Positions 52,301 to 60,326 of a DNA stretch of 64,000 nucleotides are shown piece by piece. A model generated the notes under the pieces. It saw nothing but the letters and a program-made list of their open reading frames with translations. It was not told the DNA's origin and did not search any database. Origin of the DNA: Flavobacteriales bacterium UBA7666 (GTDB lineage Bacteria; Bacteroidota; Bacteroidia; Flavobacteriales_D; Crocinitomicaceae); NCBI GenBank assembly GCA_002483265.1, contig DLHO01000025.1, positions 283,258 through 347,257 on the forward strand. Reading direction: 5' to 3'. Every line of letters begins with the position of its first letter. Within the stretch, counting starts at the first letter, position 1. The translations under genes were made by a program, and so were the position numbers.

Positions 52301-53314
52301 AGGAGGTGGATGAGAAAGCGTGTCTTTCGGAGAACCGTCTCCGTAATCGACAACATAAAAAGTAGTGTTGTGATTGGAGGAATAATTACTTAGTGGAAAA
52401 CACAAGGTAATGGGTCCACAACCAGTTGTTGCTCCGGGATTTGCTGCCCCGATTGCAGGATTGGTAATATTTGCAATGTTATAAGAAATGGATTGAACGC
52501 AGCCATTGTTGCCGGTAACTGTGTAAACCAGTGAAAAAATCTCTGCGGTGGTGTAATTATGTAATACACCGGCTCCTGGAAAAGTACTGGAATTGAAGTT
52601 CGGAGATCCATCTCCCCAATCAATGGTATAGTTTGAGATTAGTGTCGTGGATGAAGCATCAAAAACAGTTAGTGCGAAGTTTGATCCGTCGCAATTGCGC
52701 ATACCGGCAATCGGATCAATCAATGCAGGATTGGGAAGCGCATTGACTGTCACCGTTTGACTGAAACTTGCTGTGCAACCAGTTGAATTTGTAACTACCA
52801 GTGTTACTGTATAGTTTTGAGTTCCTGCTCCAATTGCATTGTATTGATGGATAGGATTGATCAAATTACTGGTGTTTTGTCCCCCCGATCCCGGATCTCC
52901 AAAATTCCATGAGTAAGTAAGTCCGCTTCCGGATGAGGTATTTGTAAACTGAATGGGAATGTTGGAACAGTTATTATTTCCTGTTACATTAAAAGAAGCT
53001 GTTGGTGGCGGAACGACAGAAATAGTTACCGAATTATCATCCGTGCAGCCTAAGGAGGAACTTACTGTAAGTGTATAAGTTTGGTTGCTGGTTGCTGTAA
53101 GTGTTGGATTGGGGCAATTGGTACAGGAAAGTCCAGTTGCGGGTGACCACGAATAGGAGAGTGTTCCTGCTCCGGTTCCTGCGGGTGTTCCCCCCAATTG
53201 AATGGCGGCACCAATACAAATAGTTGAATCAGGACCGGCATTTGCATTGCATTGAGCATACATTACTGTATGGAACAAAAAGTAAGCAATAACAGAGAGA
53301 AATAGTTGCTTCAT
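46358..53314 (-). CDS. Giant T9SS type B adhesin with PKD and Ig-like repeats
   Basis: About 2,318 residues. Signal peptide (MKQLFLSVIAYFLFHTVMYA); Ig-like and PKD domains (about 20-810); a 665-residue block of nine ~74-residue Ig-like modules (811-1475) arranged as a 221-residue cassette repeated three times; then about ten PKD-type domains with WNFGDG or WDFGDG cores (1480-2210). Last is a C-terminal gliding-associated CHU_C domain (about 2210-2318: LFIPNAMSPGHTDF, LLIYDDWGNLIWS, AYVWKA). The CHU_C domain is a type B T9SS signal. It should be exported and surface-anchored as a SprB-like adhesin for attachment or gliding. An earlier in-frame ATG at 53359 would add 15 residues before the signal peptide. 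Confidence 0.9.
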   Translation of the reverse strand: MKQLFLSVIAYFLFHTVMYAQCNANAGPDSTICIGAAIQLGGTPAGTGAGTLSYSWSPATGLSCTNCPNPTLTATSNQTYTLTVSSSLGCTDDNSVTISVVPPPTASFNVTGNNNCSNIPIQFTNTSSGSGLTYSWNFGDPGSGGQNTSNLINPIHQYNAIGAGTQNYTVTLVVTNSTGCTASFSQTVTVNALPNPALIDPIAGMRNCDGSNFALTVFDASSTTLISNYTIDWGDGSPNFNSSTFPGAGVLHNYTTAEIFSLVYTVTGNNGCVQSISYNIANITNPAIGAANPGATTGCGPITLCFPLSNYSSNHNTTFYVVDYGDGSPKDTLSHPPPATICHTYTASSCGQPGNQFVFRIKAINLCDSSEASISPIRVYTGPVANFNVAAVNNCVGSPVLFLNSTQSGFNSACSSSTLFQWNFGDGQTLTTATATNPTHVYTAPGTYTVTLTTTNSCSVNVITRTVCIENTPTPSFTVTPTSACIPFTAQVTDASNLANTCNVTRAWTVIFNGSPCLPSSGAFSFTGGSNATSVNPQIQFTQPGNYTIRLTLTNSCGSFITTQAIVAQKTPQVTINAVPSVCAGLSVSPTAVVNDCLEPSDSYAWSFTGGSPTSSSTLIPGVISYPTAGTFPISLAVTNACGTTTANTSVVINPIPPALNPQVNSPICAGGTANFTSDASASTTYSWSGPNSFTSNQQNFSLTNVTAAQGGVYTVFGTMNGCTGPSSSVTLVVNPIPVITVTPPNATICNGQSVSLTASGATNYTWSPATGLSATNVATVTANPTTTQTYTITGSDGICSGTTTATITVNPLPVVNAGPNVSLCNQPIPFTLTPAPTGGSWTGANVSSGGVFTPNGTGSFSLVYSFTNGNGCTNTDTVVVTVIDPTPASAGLDSSRCFGSPPITLTGTPAGGAWSGTSITAAGIFTPNVVGTHALVYTFGTGTCLSRDTMLMTVNPLPIVDAGPNFAVCIDAGIQLLNGTPSGGTWTGIGITNPTGEFTPSIAGTGPKTLTYSFTNLNGCTATDNLIVTVNPLPVVNAGPDTTACDQPNPFQLSYSPAGGTWTGTNVSPTGLFTPNGTGTFTLTYTFTNVNGCTNSDTRIVTIISPTQPNAGPDFAVCIDAPNVTLSPAPTGGTWTGSFTTPGGIFNPTIAGSFNLIYTLGSGACLLRDTLVALVNPLPIVNAGADFAICIDAGIQNLNGTPTGGTWSGTGITNPTGEFTPLVAGTGNKTLTYSFTDLNGCTSSDIAVITVNPLPVVNAGNDTTLCNQPFPIQFTATPAAGTWAGTGITSSGLFTPSSVGTFNLTYTFTNAFGCTNSDTRVVTVVNPTQANAGPDLEACIDAANVQLNGAPISGTWTGSFVNSSGLFNPTIAGTFPLVISNGAGNCLTRDTMLFTVHPLPVVSIGIDAAFCPSENPVNFSGSPANGVWSGNGITDASLGTFDPGIAPIGTNTIVYTFTNPTTGCINRDTLLAIVHPMPIANFTYNAITCIGINELFTNTSTLANQNNWSFGDGTFATTVSPGHSYASAGFFDVELVVTTSFGCLDSITHQIEVRIPPVADFSLTPDSACGPMLVNFTDLSLGQSLTYNWNYGNGQTSSTSTPVSQTYQASNTSDTSYTITLSLTNFCGSSNHSEQVTVMPSPTAVFGTSTNILCTPLILDLVNNSYGLPDTYEWNFGDGTTSDTAGTTLQHTFYTGTEDTTYTIQLIVSNECGSDTIQHQITVLPPQVNAFFNIDNPSGCVPHTINLTQFSQGASFSSWDFGDGNISSAYSPSHTFTAPGTYVVSLFAAGCGFDTATTIVTVHPLPQIDFTSLDSVCVNQGFTFTNLSSGVASMNWDFGDGTTSTLTNPTHSYSSPGYYTVTLSGISQTYGCTTQKTKVIKVNPGPNSQFSLGPNAGCVELTVQMTNNSVGIVNQVWNFGDGNSSILSNPSHTFTSAGSYVVQLIVLDNIGCPDTATQVVTVYPLPVVDFTFSTVDPCVQPTVVNFTNQSTNAVGYTWNFGNGLSSTLTNPNSTYQQVGNYTVTLVGTSIHGCIDSIQKTVSSYQMPTVSFTLPSDSLCVGEEILLQANTQFANSVSWFLGNGIVLTQNPVITSFGASGTYPVTVIAYGNGGCNDTASSGTSITVLPQPTADFSYINVEGPEPLSGIVDFTNLSSLADYYSWEFGNGNFSSEENPTERYKEDGEFYVTLIASTIYGCADTIVKTITVDFFYGLFIPNAMSPGHTDFEVANFIPKGVNMKEFELLIYDDWGNLIWSTTALDENGRPTEYWDGTYRGEPVQQDAYVWKASATFKNANVWEGKEYPKGRIKRSGTVTVIR
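48890..50884 (-). repeat. Higher-order coding repeat, 221-residue (663-bp) cassette x3
   Basis: Nine modules in the order B-C-A repeated three times within the adhesin. Module B (74 residues, NPLPVVNAGPDTTAC...), C (71, ...PTQPNAGPDFAVCIDA) and A (76, NPLPIVNAGADFAICIDAGI) begin at plus-strand positions 50884, 50662, 50449; then 50221; then 49558. Module starts are spaced exactly 221 codons. The third A-like module is more divergent (78 residues, HPLPVVSIGIDAAFC). Confidence 0.88.
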
Positions 53315-53460
53315 TCGTAGTTTTGTAGCGCAGATACAAAGGATCAAAATAAATTTCAATCTTCCAATACCTCAATTGTAGTAATAGTAATTGTGTTTCA
53401 AACTATTAATGGGCTAATTTATAGAATTAAACGCAAAAAAGAAAACGGAAGTTGCATCCA

Positions 53461-53494
53461 AAAAAAAGCCCCAACATTTATCGTCAGGGCTTTT
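53461..53494 (-). terminator. Rho-independent terminator of the T9SS gene at 53516
   Basis: On the minus strand a 12-bp stem AAAAGCCCTGAC / GTTGGGGCTTTT (with G-U pairs) and a GATAAAT loop are followed by TTTTTTT. It is very similar to the punA terminator at 7221. Confidence 0.88.
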
Positions 53495-53515
53495 GAATAT
53501 TTGAAAGACTATTTC

Positions 53516-54550
53516 TTAGTTGATAGTCAATTTTTTTGTTGATTTGATTCCGTTAGCAGTTACAACTACATTGTAAATTCCAGCTTGGAAATCAGATACG
53601 TTTAATGTTTGAGTAGTTCCAGTGTTTTGAGCTGTCAATACTGTTCTTCCTGCCATGTCAACAATTGAAATCGTCTCGTCTCCTGTTAAACCAGAAATAA
53701 CTACTGATTCATTTGCAGGGTTTGGATATAAACCGAATGTCGCTTTTTCATTTTTAGCAACAGATAAATACTCATCTGGCACCACGCTGCTCAAAACGAT
53801 ATGTTGTGTTGTTGGTACACCACCTGTTCCGATAGTAATTGTCAATGTAGAGTGAACTAAAAGTGGAAGGTATGGACTTGCCATATCGTAGTATTCATAT
53901 TGAGTACGTTCCATTAAAACATCTCCGAACATAGGGATAGGAATAACTGCAGTTGCCTGATCAGCCATTTTAAAACGAGTTACGTTTGCTATTGTTGTAG
54001 CTGCATTTAATTTTAAAGTTCCTTGTCCGTCAACAGTTGTCGTAACCGTACCAGTAGTTGATAATGCCCCGAAATTATCGGTGTTTGCGTTTCCTGCAAA
54101 AGCATCTGTTTGTGTATTGGTAAGTGCAAATGGATAGGTCATAATTAAAGCATCATCAGCACCACCGTCAAAAACTACAGCAACTGTACCAGCACCTTGA
54201 CCACCGTCAAATGCAAATCCTTGAGAGATTCGTGAGCTTGCAGAAGAGGTGTAATAAGAAGTCATGAATCCTACAATATCAACTGCCCATGCAGAAGATG
54301 TATAATATCCTCCACTTGTTGTTGCAGCTGGAAGTGAAACCGAAACATTTTTAGTTTCACCTGAGATACCAGGAGTTGTACTGTAATCCCAGGTAACACC
54401 TGTACCTGTTGCCGCAGCGTAATTAGTTGCGCTTGAATCCAACAGATGCATAACGATATTCGTACCCATCACTGGTTCATTTGTGTTAGTGAACTGTCCG
54501 AAAGCAGCTCCTGTAATTAAGCTAGTAGCTAAGAGTAAATTTAATTTCAT
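53516..54550 (-). CDS. T9SS type A secreted protein
   Basis: A 344-residue protein with signal peptide MKLNLLLATSLITGAAFGQ. The body (about 20-265) is Ser/Thr/Gly-rich and beta-rich, with no recognised catalytic motif. The C-terminal ~75 residues (from FGLYPNPANESVVISGLTG) are a type A T9SS sorting domain ending GIKSTKKLTIN. It should be carried across the outer membrane and processed. Function unknown. It has its own strong terminator and lies upstream of the giant-adhesin gene by about 200 bases. Confidence 0.83.
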   Translation of the reverse strand: MKLNLLLATSLITGAAFGQFTNTNEPVMGTNIVMHLLDSSATNYAAATGTGVTWDYSTTPGISGETKNVSVSLPAATTSGGYYTSSAWAVDIVGFMTSYYTSSASSRISQGFAFDGGQGAGTVAVVFDGGADDALIMTYPFALTNTQTDAFAGNANTDNFGALSTTGTVTTTVDGQGTLKLNAATTIANVTRFKMADQATAVIPIPMFGDVLMERTQYEYYDMASPYLPLLVHSTLTITIGTGGVPTTQHIVLSSVVPDEYLSVAKNEKATFGLYPNPANESVVISGLTGDETISIVDMAGRTVLTAQNTGTTQTLNVSDFQAGIYNVVVTANGIKSTKKLTIN

Positions 54551-54716
54551 AGTTTATTTTTTTCTAAAATTACAATTTTACAAGGTTACCACTCTCATTT
54601 TTATTTGAATGGTAACGTTTGTTTACTTATTGAATACTTATTTAACAAAAAGGTTGGAAAATTAAGAAATGTTACCTTCTCACTTTTACCTTCTCACTTC
54701 TCACTTCTCAATTATG

Positions 54717-55613
54717 CTACAGCATAATCACCAAACCGGTTCGCAAACTGAATAAATTCTGAAAACGGTATTTGGACAATTGAACTTTGTGTTCTTCTTC
54801 ATAATCTGTACCGCCGAAATCAATGCTGCCGATGAAATCTGAAAGTGCTGCCTGAACAGGAATATTTATATGAGCATACCCACCAAAACTCCAAGCAATA
54901 TTTTTTGAAAGAGCTAAACGATACTCCAAACCATACATTAGGGTCAAATTGAATGCAAATTCATCCTCAAATTTTAAATTTTGGTTGCTGATCGAAACCG
55001 AATCGGGATTGTAACTATTGTAACTGGCAGCATCTTCTGCTGTGATTGATTTGTAAGATCCTGATTTTAATTTGGAAAGCTCAATTCCAAGTCCTAATAC
55101 GTTTACAAGCCCTGTAGGCATATTGGAGCCCCTGGATCCGATCTCAATGCGCGGCATAATGCGAAATGTGGTATATTTTACACGGGCATCATATCCTCCG
55201 GTCATCGTATAATATCCATATATGTCATAAACATTTTTTCGACCAACATTTTGAAGGAAGGTATTACCCATATAGTAATTAAAATCAACGGACAAAGCAA
55301 AACGCTCTTTCAATGTAATGCCTAAATTTCCATATAAACTATAGTTGAATTGATCATTCTTGATCTGTTTTCTATAATTACTGTAATAAGCAGTTGTCCG
55401 GAGCTTTCTTTCCTGATAGCTTCCCAGTTTCAAAATGGTGTTGTGATTAATTCCGGCACCCAATTGGATTGTAAAGCGTTTTCCATAGAATCCGGTAGTT
55501 TGATTTTTCTTCTTCGCTGCGGGAGGGGGAGTGGATGTTCCACTTGTTTGACCAAAGGAATTTGCAGTACTGATAAAAGCTACTGCAATGAAAATTAATA
55601 GTATTCTTAACAT
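54717..55613 (-). CDS. Outer-membrane beta-barrel protein (hypothetical)
   Basis: A 298-residue protein with a signal peptide (MLRILLIFIAVAFISTANSFG), a Pro/Lys-rich linker (TPPPAAKKKNQTT), then alternating hydrophobic strands typical of a small barrel: FTIQLGAGINHNT, FALSVDFNYYMGNT, RVKYTTFRIMPRIEIGSRG, IAWSFGGYAHINIPV. The C-terminal strand FSLRTGLVIML ends the protein as in barrel proteins. Its start is 6 bases after the M48 peptidase gene, so the two form an operon. Its function is unknown. Confidence 0.7.
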   Translation of the reverse strand: MLRILLIFIAVAFISTANSFGQTSGTSTPPPAAKKKNQTTGFYGKRFTIQLGAGINHNTILKLGSYQERKLRTTAYYSNYRKQIKNDQFNYSLYGNLGITLKERFALSVDFNYYMGNTFLQNVGRKNVYDIYGYYTMTGGYDARVKYTTFRIMPRIEIGSRGSNMPTGLVNVLGLGIELSKLKSGSYKSITAEDAASYNSYNPDSVSISNQNLKFEDEFAFNLTLMYGLEYRLALSKNIAWSFGGYAHINIPVQAALSDFIGSIDFGGTDYEEEHKVQLSKYRFQNLFSLRTGLVIML

Positions 55614-55619
55614 GGGATT

Positions 55620-57821
55620 TTAGTTAGTTGATTTGAAAATTTCATAAATTTTAGATCCTAGAACGACTTTGGAAGGTCTTCCACTGATCATATAAACATT
55701 GGAATAATCTGCATGACCGTTCTTCAAATCGACACCAATGAAATTGATGAACGTTTTTTGTGAGTCTAATAATTTCCCTGTTAAAAGAATCAAAGCCATT
55801 GGTGGAACATACCAGGTAGCTATAACAGGTTTTGCAACCTCCATCGGTGCACTTTTCTTATTGTCGATGTAAAAGATAGTCGGGATCAAAATGACATCCG
55901 AGTTGTACTTTTTAGACATGCTTTGCAATTCGGTATAATCTACCGGGAAAAAGTTCACCTTCGAATATGCTTCGTTTTGTCTCAAAGCCGATTTAAGATA
56001 TGTGAATGCATTGATTCCTTCAATGGTAATATTGCTGGGGGCATTATCTGTGTTTAAGTTATATCCGTTGTCTGCAGCTTCCTCCAGAATCAATTCTGTT
56101 GAATTCACTTTAATGGATTCGGATAGTTGAACGGTCTTTTTAGAAGACTCAGCAATTTCTACATCTGGTTCTACCAATGCAATACTTTTTGTTTTTAGAT
56201 CCGGAATGGCAGGAATTAACTTGGAGCTGTTTTCCTTTTTATCCGATGGGTTCACTGAATTACTGTGAGCTGTTTTGAATGATTTCACAAAACTACTGTC
56301 CGACATAATGTCCTTCATTCCATACAAATAATAAGCAGTGGAGTCAAAAACCTGTGCGTCGATATTTCCGTCTGCGGAACGTTTTTTCTTGATCTTGTCG
56401 TATTTTGATTCGGATGTTTTCGCCGCTTCAATTTTTAAACTGTCAACAGGAATTTTAGCAATCGAATCATTGTATGCTTTATTTCGCTGAACTGCCTGAT
56501 GATAATCGTATTTTGAGAATGATTCCAGTGAAAACTGCTTTGTATTTGCTGCAGTTTCAACCATACGATCATAAATTGCCTGAATCTCCAAATCCGAAGC
56601 ATTTGCAGCACGAATATCATAGATTTGTCTAAGTGCAATGGATGAAAGTTCCAATTTGTCCATTTTCTTCAGCATAGCATGGAGTGCAGCGATCTCACCT
56701 TCTTTGTGAATTTTTGATTCAAAGGGCTTAGATATAGAAGCAGATTTGGTTTGTGCCAATGCCAACCAGATTTTTGCTCTCATGGTAGTCAGATAGGAAG
56801 ATTTAGGAAACTCTTTCTCTAAAATATAGGTCGAGTATAGCGCATTGGTTAGATCCATAGACAAAATACTGTTTCTTACAGATTCAAATCGGGCAATGGT
56901 TCTGATTTCATTGAAACGATCAGCTGAAAGTAGATTTGGACCACCAGTCCATCCGGTTCCTTTTTCAAGGACTTCCAAAACTTGTTTTTTTCGTTTAGAA
57001 ATATTCGGATGAGAGCTTTTGCTGTCATTGTAATTTTCCTCTGCAGTTATCGCAAAAACTTCTTTCGGAAATTTAAAAGTCGGGACATAAAAATCGTTTG
57101 AATTTAAAAAAGTCTCCGGAATTTTCACTTCATCAAATGGCAAATAAGAATACATCAATACATCAAAAGTAGGTTCAATCAATGCTTCGTCATATCCCGC
57201 TTTTTTGTAAAGTTCAATAGCATCTGAATCGGCTTCCAATTCACGTTCTTTACTGTAAGTGCTCAGTTCGTAATAATTGGCGTTCTTCATGACTGTTTTT
57301 TGCTTGAACCGCTCCAAAACATGTTTGCGCTTGTAATGTGCAATCTCATGCGCAAGTACGTAGGCGATCTGAGCTTCTGTGCTAACTTGAGAAATTAAAC
57401 CCGTTGTAACGAAAATGATTCCCTGATCTGTTGAAAATGCATTGGTTTCATTCGATTTTAAGGTGTAAAAGCGAAGTTCATTAAATGTTTCGGGGTCATC
57501 CTTCAACAAATTTTTAGCGATGTCTTTTACATAAATGGAAATGGGATCTCCAAATACACATACCTCTGAATGAAGAATTTCATCAATAGCAGAATGGATT
57601 CCGGTGTAAAATTTCTTTCTTAAAGAAACTGCCAATTCCGGACGATCGACCTTCATGTCCCGATCCACTTTTTCATATGTAGAAAGACTAAAGTCTTCAG
57701 GAATAGAACCGCTAGAAAGGATTGTTTTGTACTGATTGAAGTCTGTTTTTCCTTGAGCTAATAACCCGCTGGAAACAGTGATTGATAATAGGCAAGTTAG
57801 AATGATTCTTTGTTTTAGCAT
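55620..57821 (-). CDS. M48-family metallopeptidase with long C-terminal region
   Basis: A 733-residue protein with signal peptide MLKQRIILTCLLSITVSSGLLAQ. Zinc motif HEIAH lies at residues 158-162 and the third ligand region RELEADSDAIELYKKAGYDE near 200. The peptidase domain covers about 60-290. The rest (about 300-733) has a TPR-like helical part, a low-complexity Ser/Lys linker (about 450-590) and a C-terminal alpha/beta part (INFIGVDLKNGHADYSNVYM). M48 relatives in the periplasm act in quality control of outer-membrane proteins (BepA-like). The gene pairs with an outer-membrane barrel gene, and a role in maintaining that protein is an inference. Confidence 0.83.
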   Translation of the reverse strand: MLKQRIILTCLLSITVSSGLLAQGKTDFNQYKTILSSGSIPEDFSLSTYEKVDRDMKVDRPELAVSLRKKFYTGIHSAIDEILHSEVCVFGDPISIYVKDIAKNLLKDDPETFNELRFYTLKSNETNAFSTDQGIIFVTTGLISQVSTEAQIAYVLAHEIAHYKRKHVLERFKQKTVMKNANYYELSTYSKERELEADSDAIELYKKAGYDEALIEPTFDVLMYSYLPFDEVKIPETFLNSNDFYVPTFKFPKEVFAITAEENYNDSKSSHPNISKRKKQVLEVLEKGTGWTGGPNLLSADRFNEIRTIARFESVRNSILSMDLTNALYSTYILEKEFPKSSYLTTMRAKIWLALAQTKSASISKPFESKIHKEGEIAALHAMLKKMDKLELSSIALRQIYDIRAANASDLEIQAIYDRMVETAANTKQFSLESFSKYDYHQAVQRNKAYNDSIAKIPVDSLKIEAAKTSESKYDKIKKKRSADGNIDAQVFDSTAYYLYGMKDIMSDSSFVKSFKTAHSNSVNPSDKKENSSKLIPAIPDLKTKSIALVEPDVEIAESSKKTVQLSESIKVNSTELILEEAADNGYNLNTDNAPSNITIEGINAFTYLKSALRQNEAYSKVNFFPVDYTELQSMSKKYNSDVILIPTIFYIDNKKSAPMEVAKPVIATWYVPPMALILLTGKLLDSQKTFINFIGVDLKNGHADYSNVYMISGRPSKVVLGSKIYEIFKSTN

Positions 57822-57974
57822 AACCGCTTTTTTAGGTAACTATCGGTAAAAGTAATGAATCCGAAAGAATATGTAGGACTTGGGAAAAGATTTTCAATGA
57901 TTGAATTTGCTGAATTGAATAAGGAATTGAAATCATCCGAATAAATAAATGACAGCACTAACATTTGTCATATC

Positions 57975-58004
57975 AAAAGCTAACGCTTTTTCTTCTTACT
58001 TTTG
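57975..58004 (+). promoter_or_regulatory. Promoter of the APC permease with palindrome AAAAGC-TAAC-GCTTTT
   Basis: TACTTTTG (57997-58004) is an exact TAnnTTTG box, 19 bases before the ATG. The inverted repeat AAAAGC/GCTTTT (57975-57990) lies just upstream, followed by TCTT, as before nif3 (11054-11080). A TTTG at 57964-57967 could be the -33 element, though its spacing is long. Confidence 0.6.
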
Positions 58005-58022
58005 CTTCCCTTGCAAAATACT

Positions 58023-60131
58023 ATGAAACAGAATTCTCTCTTCCGTAAAAAAACTGTTCAGGATATCCTGGCGTCAACTCAACAAGGTCAGGCTGACGGA
58101 CACGAGTCACTTGGAAAGCACTTGAAAGTAAGAGATTTGGCTGCTTTTGGAATTGCAGCTATCATTGGTGCAGGAATTTTCAGTACGATCGGTACGGCCA
58201 GTGCTGAAGGTGGTCCCGGAGTAATCTTCTTGTTTTTATTTACAGCCATTGCCTGTGGATTTGCAGCATTTGCTTATGCGGAATTTGCCTCCATGGTTCC
58301 TGTTGCTGGTTCAGCATATACCTATTCCTATGTGGCTTTCGGAGAAATTATTGCCTGGATTATCGGATGGGCACTCATTATGGAATACGCCATTGGAAAT
58401 ATAACCGTCGCCATCAGTTGGAGTGATTATTTTACAGGAATGCTCGAAGGAATAAACATTCATCTTCCGCAATGGATTCAAACCGATTACCTTACTGCAC
58501 ACAACGGATTCAATGAAGCAAATGCATTAATGCAGGGAGGAAAGACCTTTGAAAATCTGGATTCTGGCTTACAGGCTGCACATGCAGCATGGACAAGTTC
58601 TCCGAATATTTTTGGTTTTCACCTCATTTTCGACTTACCGGCTTTATTTATTATTGTATTAATTACCTGGTTGGTTTACCGCGGAATGAAGGAAAGTCGG
58701 AATGCCAGTAATGTGATGGTAGTTATTAAGTTGGCTATCATATTGCTAGTTATTGCAGTAGGAATTTTTTATGTTGACACAGAAAACTGGAGTCCTTTTG
58801 CACCAAACGGAGTTTCCGGAATTTTAAAAGGAGTTTCTGCCGTTTTCTTTGCTTATATCGGGTTTGATGCCATTTCCACCACAGCCGAAGAATGTGAGAA
58901 TCCACAGCGGGATCTTCCGCGCGGAATGATGTGGGCAATTATTATTTGTACTGTTTTGTATGTCATTATCTCATTGATTTTAACAGGAATGGTTCAGTAC
59001 AATGTATTGAATGTCGGAGACCCATTAGCTTTCGTGTTTAGAGAAGTAGATCTGAAATGGATGTCAGGAATCATTGCTGTTTCTGCTGTTGTTGCGATGG
59101 CTTCCGTTTTATTGGTTTTCCAAATGGGGCAGCCGCGAATATGGATGTCTATGAGTAGAGACGGATTACTGCCTAAGAAATTCTCAAAAGTACATCCGAA
59201 GTATAAAACGCCTTCTTTTGCAACAATTGTAGTGGGTTTTGTAGTTGCTGTTCCTGCATTATTCATGAATTTGACAATGGTGACAGATTTGTGTAGTATC
59301 GGAACCTTGTTTGCTTTTGTCTTGGTGTGCGGAGGAGTGTTGATTCTTCAGAACAGAACAGATATTCCCAGAGGAAAATTCAGAACACCTTATGTGAACG
59401 GGAAGTATGTCTTGCCATTTTTGGTAATTGGAGCAATCATTTATGGCTTTGTAGAATATAAAGATCAACTGACTGGTTTCCTGAAAAATGAATCTGAATT
59501 GAAAGAAACCAAAGATTTGATTGTGGATCTGTCGGAAAAGGAATCAACTCAATTGAAAGAAATTATTGTGGGTGTCGATAAAGAAGGTTTGGCGCTCGTT
59601 GGCTCAGATTTATTAGCTTATTTTGAACAGGCGCCAAAGATCGATTTGAAAAATTCATTGCATGGAATTAAGAGTTCATCCAAAGCGGAAACGGTTGCTC
59701 AACTCGATCAAAAAACAAAAGCCCGATTGATTCATTTTCTGGAAGGTTACGATGAGAAAGGCTTGAAACTGATGGATTCGGATTTGGATAGGTATTATGG
59801 ACAGGGACCAAAAGTTCAGATCGACTCAGCATTGAAAACAATTCATGTTTCCGGGAAAAGATTGTATAACAGTGGCTTTTCTCATTTTGCACATAAGATT
59901 CCAACCTGGATCTTTATCTTGTTTACGTTGTTTATTACTGTAGTAACGATTCGAAAGAATTTGTCCTTAATTCCACTCTTGGGCTTACTTTCTTGTTTAT
60001 ATATGATGAGCCAGATTGAATTGAGAAACTGGATCGCTTTTGTAATTTGGTTGTGCGTTGGCTTGGTTATTTATTTCGTTTATAGCAGAAAGAATTCCAA
60101 GCTTGGCTTGAAGGTTCAAGACGTTCAATAG
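58023..60131 (+). CDS. APC-family amino acid permease with duplicated extra domain
   Basis: A permease of 702 residues; most APC members are ~450-560. Family hallmarks: the consensus amphipathic motif GIAAIIGAGIFSTIG near residue 40, AYAEFASMVPVAGSAYTYSY near 85, TTAEECENPQRDLPRGMMWA near 285, and MSRDGLLPKKFSKVH near 375. Twelve or so membrane helices. A soluble insertion of about 140 residues (~480-620) separates the tenth and the last helices. It contains a tandem 58-residue repeat at 59529-59702 and 59703-59876. The start at the ATG 58023 is favoured because an upstream TTG falls in the promoter box. Substrate unknown, probably a cationic or neutral amino acid. Confidence 0.9.
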   Translation: MKQNSLFRKKTVQDILASTQQGQADGHESLGKHLKVRDLAAFGIAAIIGAGIFSTIGTASAEGGPGVIFLFLFTAIACGFAAFAYAEFASMVPVAGSAYTYSYVAFGEIIAWIIGWALIMEYAIGNITVAISWSDYFTGMLEGINIHLPQWIQTDYLTAHNGFNEANALMQGGKTFENLDSGLQAAHAAWTSSPNIFGFHLIFDLPALFIIVLITWLVYRGMKESRNASNVMVVIKLAIILLVIAVGIFYVDTENWSPFAPNGVSGILKGVSAVFFAYIGFDAISTTAEECENPQRDLPRGMMWAIIICTVLYVIISLILTGMVQYNVLNVGDPLAFVFREVDLKWMSGIIAVSAVVAMASVLLVFQMGQPRIWMSMSRDGLLPKKFSKVHPKYKTPSFATIVVGFVVAVPALFMNLTMVTDLCSIGTLFAFVLVCGGVLILQNRTDIPRGKFRTPYVNGKYVLPFLVIGAIIYGFVEYKDQLTGFLKNESELKETKDLIVDLSEKESTQLKEIIVGVDKEGLALVGSDLLAYFEQAPKIDLKNSLHGIKSSSKAETVAQLDQKTKARLIHFLEGYDEKGLKLMDSDLDRYYGQGPKVQIDSALKTIHVSGKRLYNSGFSHFAHKIPTWIFILFTLFITVVTIRKNLSLIPLLGLLSCLYMMSQIELRNWIAFVIWLCVGLVIYFVYSRKNSKLGLKVQDVQ
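59529..59876 (+). repeat. Tandem 58-residue repeat inside the permease
   Basis: Two ungapped units of 58 codons (174 bp) share L-x-x-K, GxDxxG, LxLxxSDL, Y-x-x-x-x-P-K and L-x-x-I positions; I count 18 identical residues in about 52 compared. This is an ancient duplication rather than a recent one. Confidence 0.7.
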
Positions 60132-60244
60132 ATTAAAAGTTTCAAATGTTCCATTTTGTCTGAATCCGTCTCGGCGTAAACTTTTTTGAACGCTGTAACT
60201 TTTAGTGTGCGTTTCGGTCTTAGTTGTATGATTCGTTCATCTCA

Positions 60245-60262
60245 TCCCAATAGAAATCGGGA
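60245..60262. repeat. Decayed copy of the TCCCGATA palindrome
   Basis: TCCCAATAGAAATCGGGA followed by CGCAATTC, in the gap between the permease and the PD40 lipoprotein. The right half and its CGnAATT flank are kept; the left half has changed. Confidence 0.6.
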
Positions 60263-60326
60263 CGCAATTCGCAACTGGGAATTTGTAATTATTAAATATA
60301 TTCGTTCACCCGATAACTAATTGATT

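Noticed and set aside
46358..53314. Repetitive stretch that might be taken for a CRISPR array
   Set aside because: The repeats are ~220 bp, in frame, diverged and encode Ig-like modules of a secreted protein. There are no short identical direct repeats with unique spacers.
58002..58022. TTG start for the permease at 58002
   Set aside because: The TTG lies inside the -7 promoter box TACTTTTG and the extra residues are not family-like. The ATG at 58023 is a better start.
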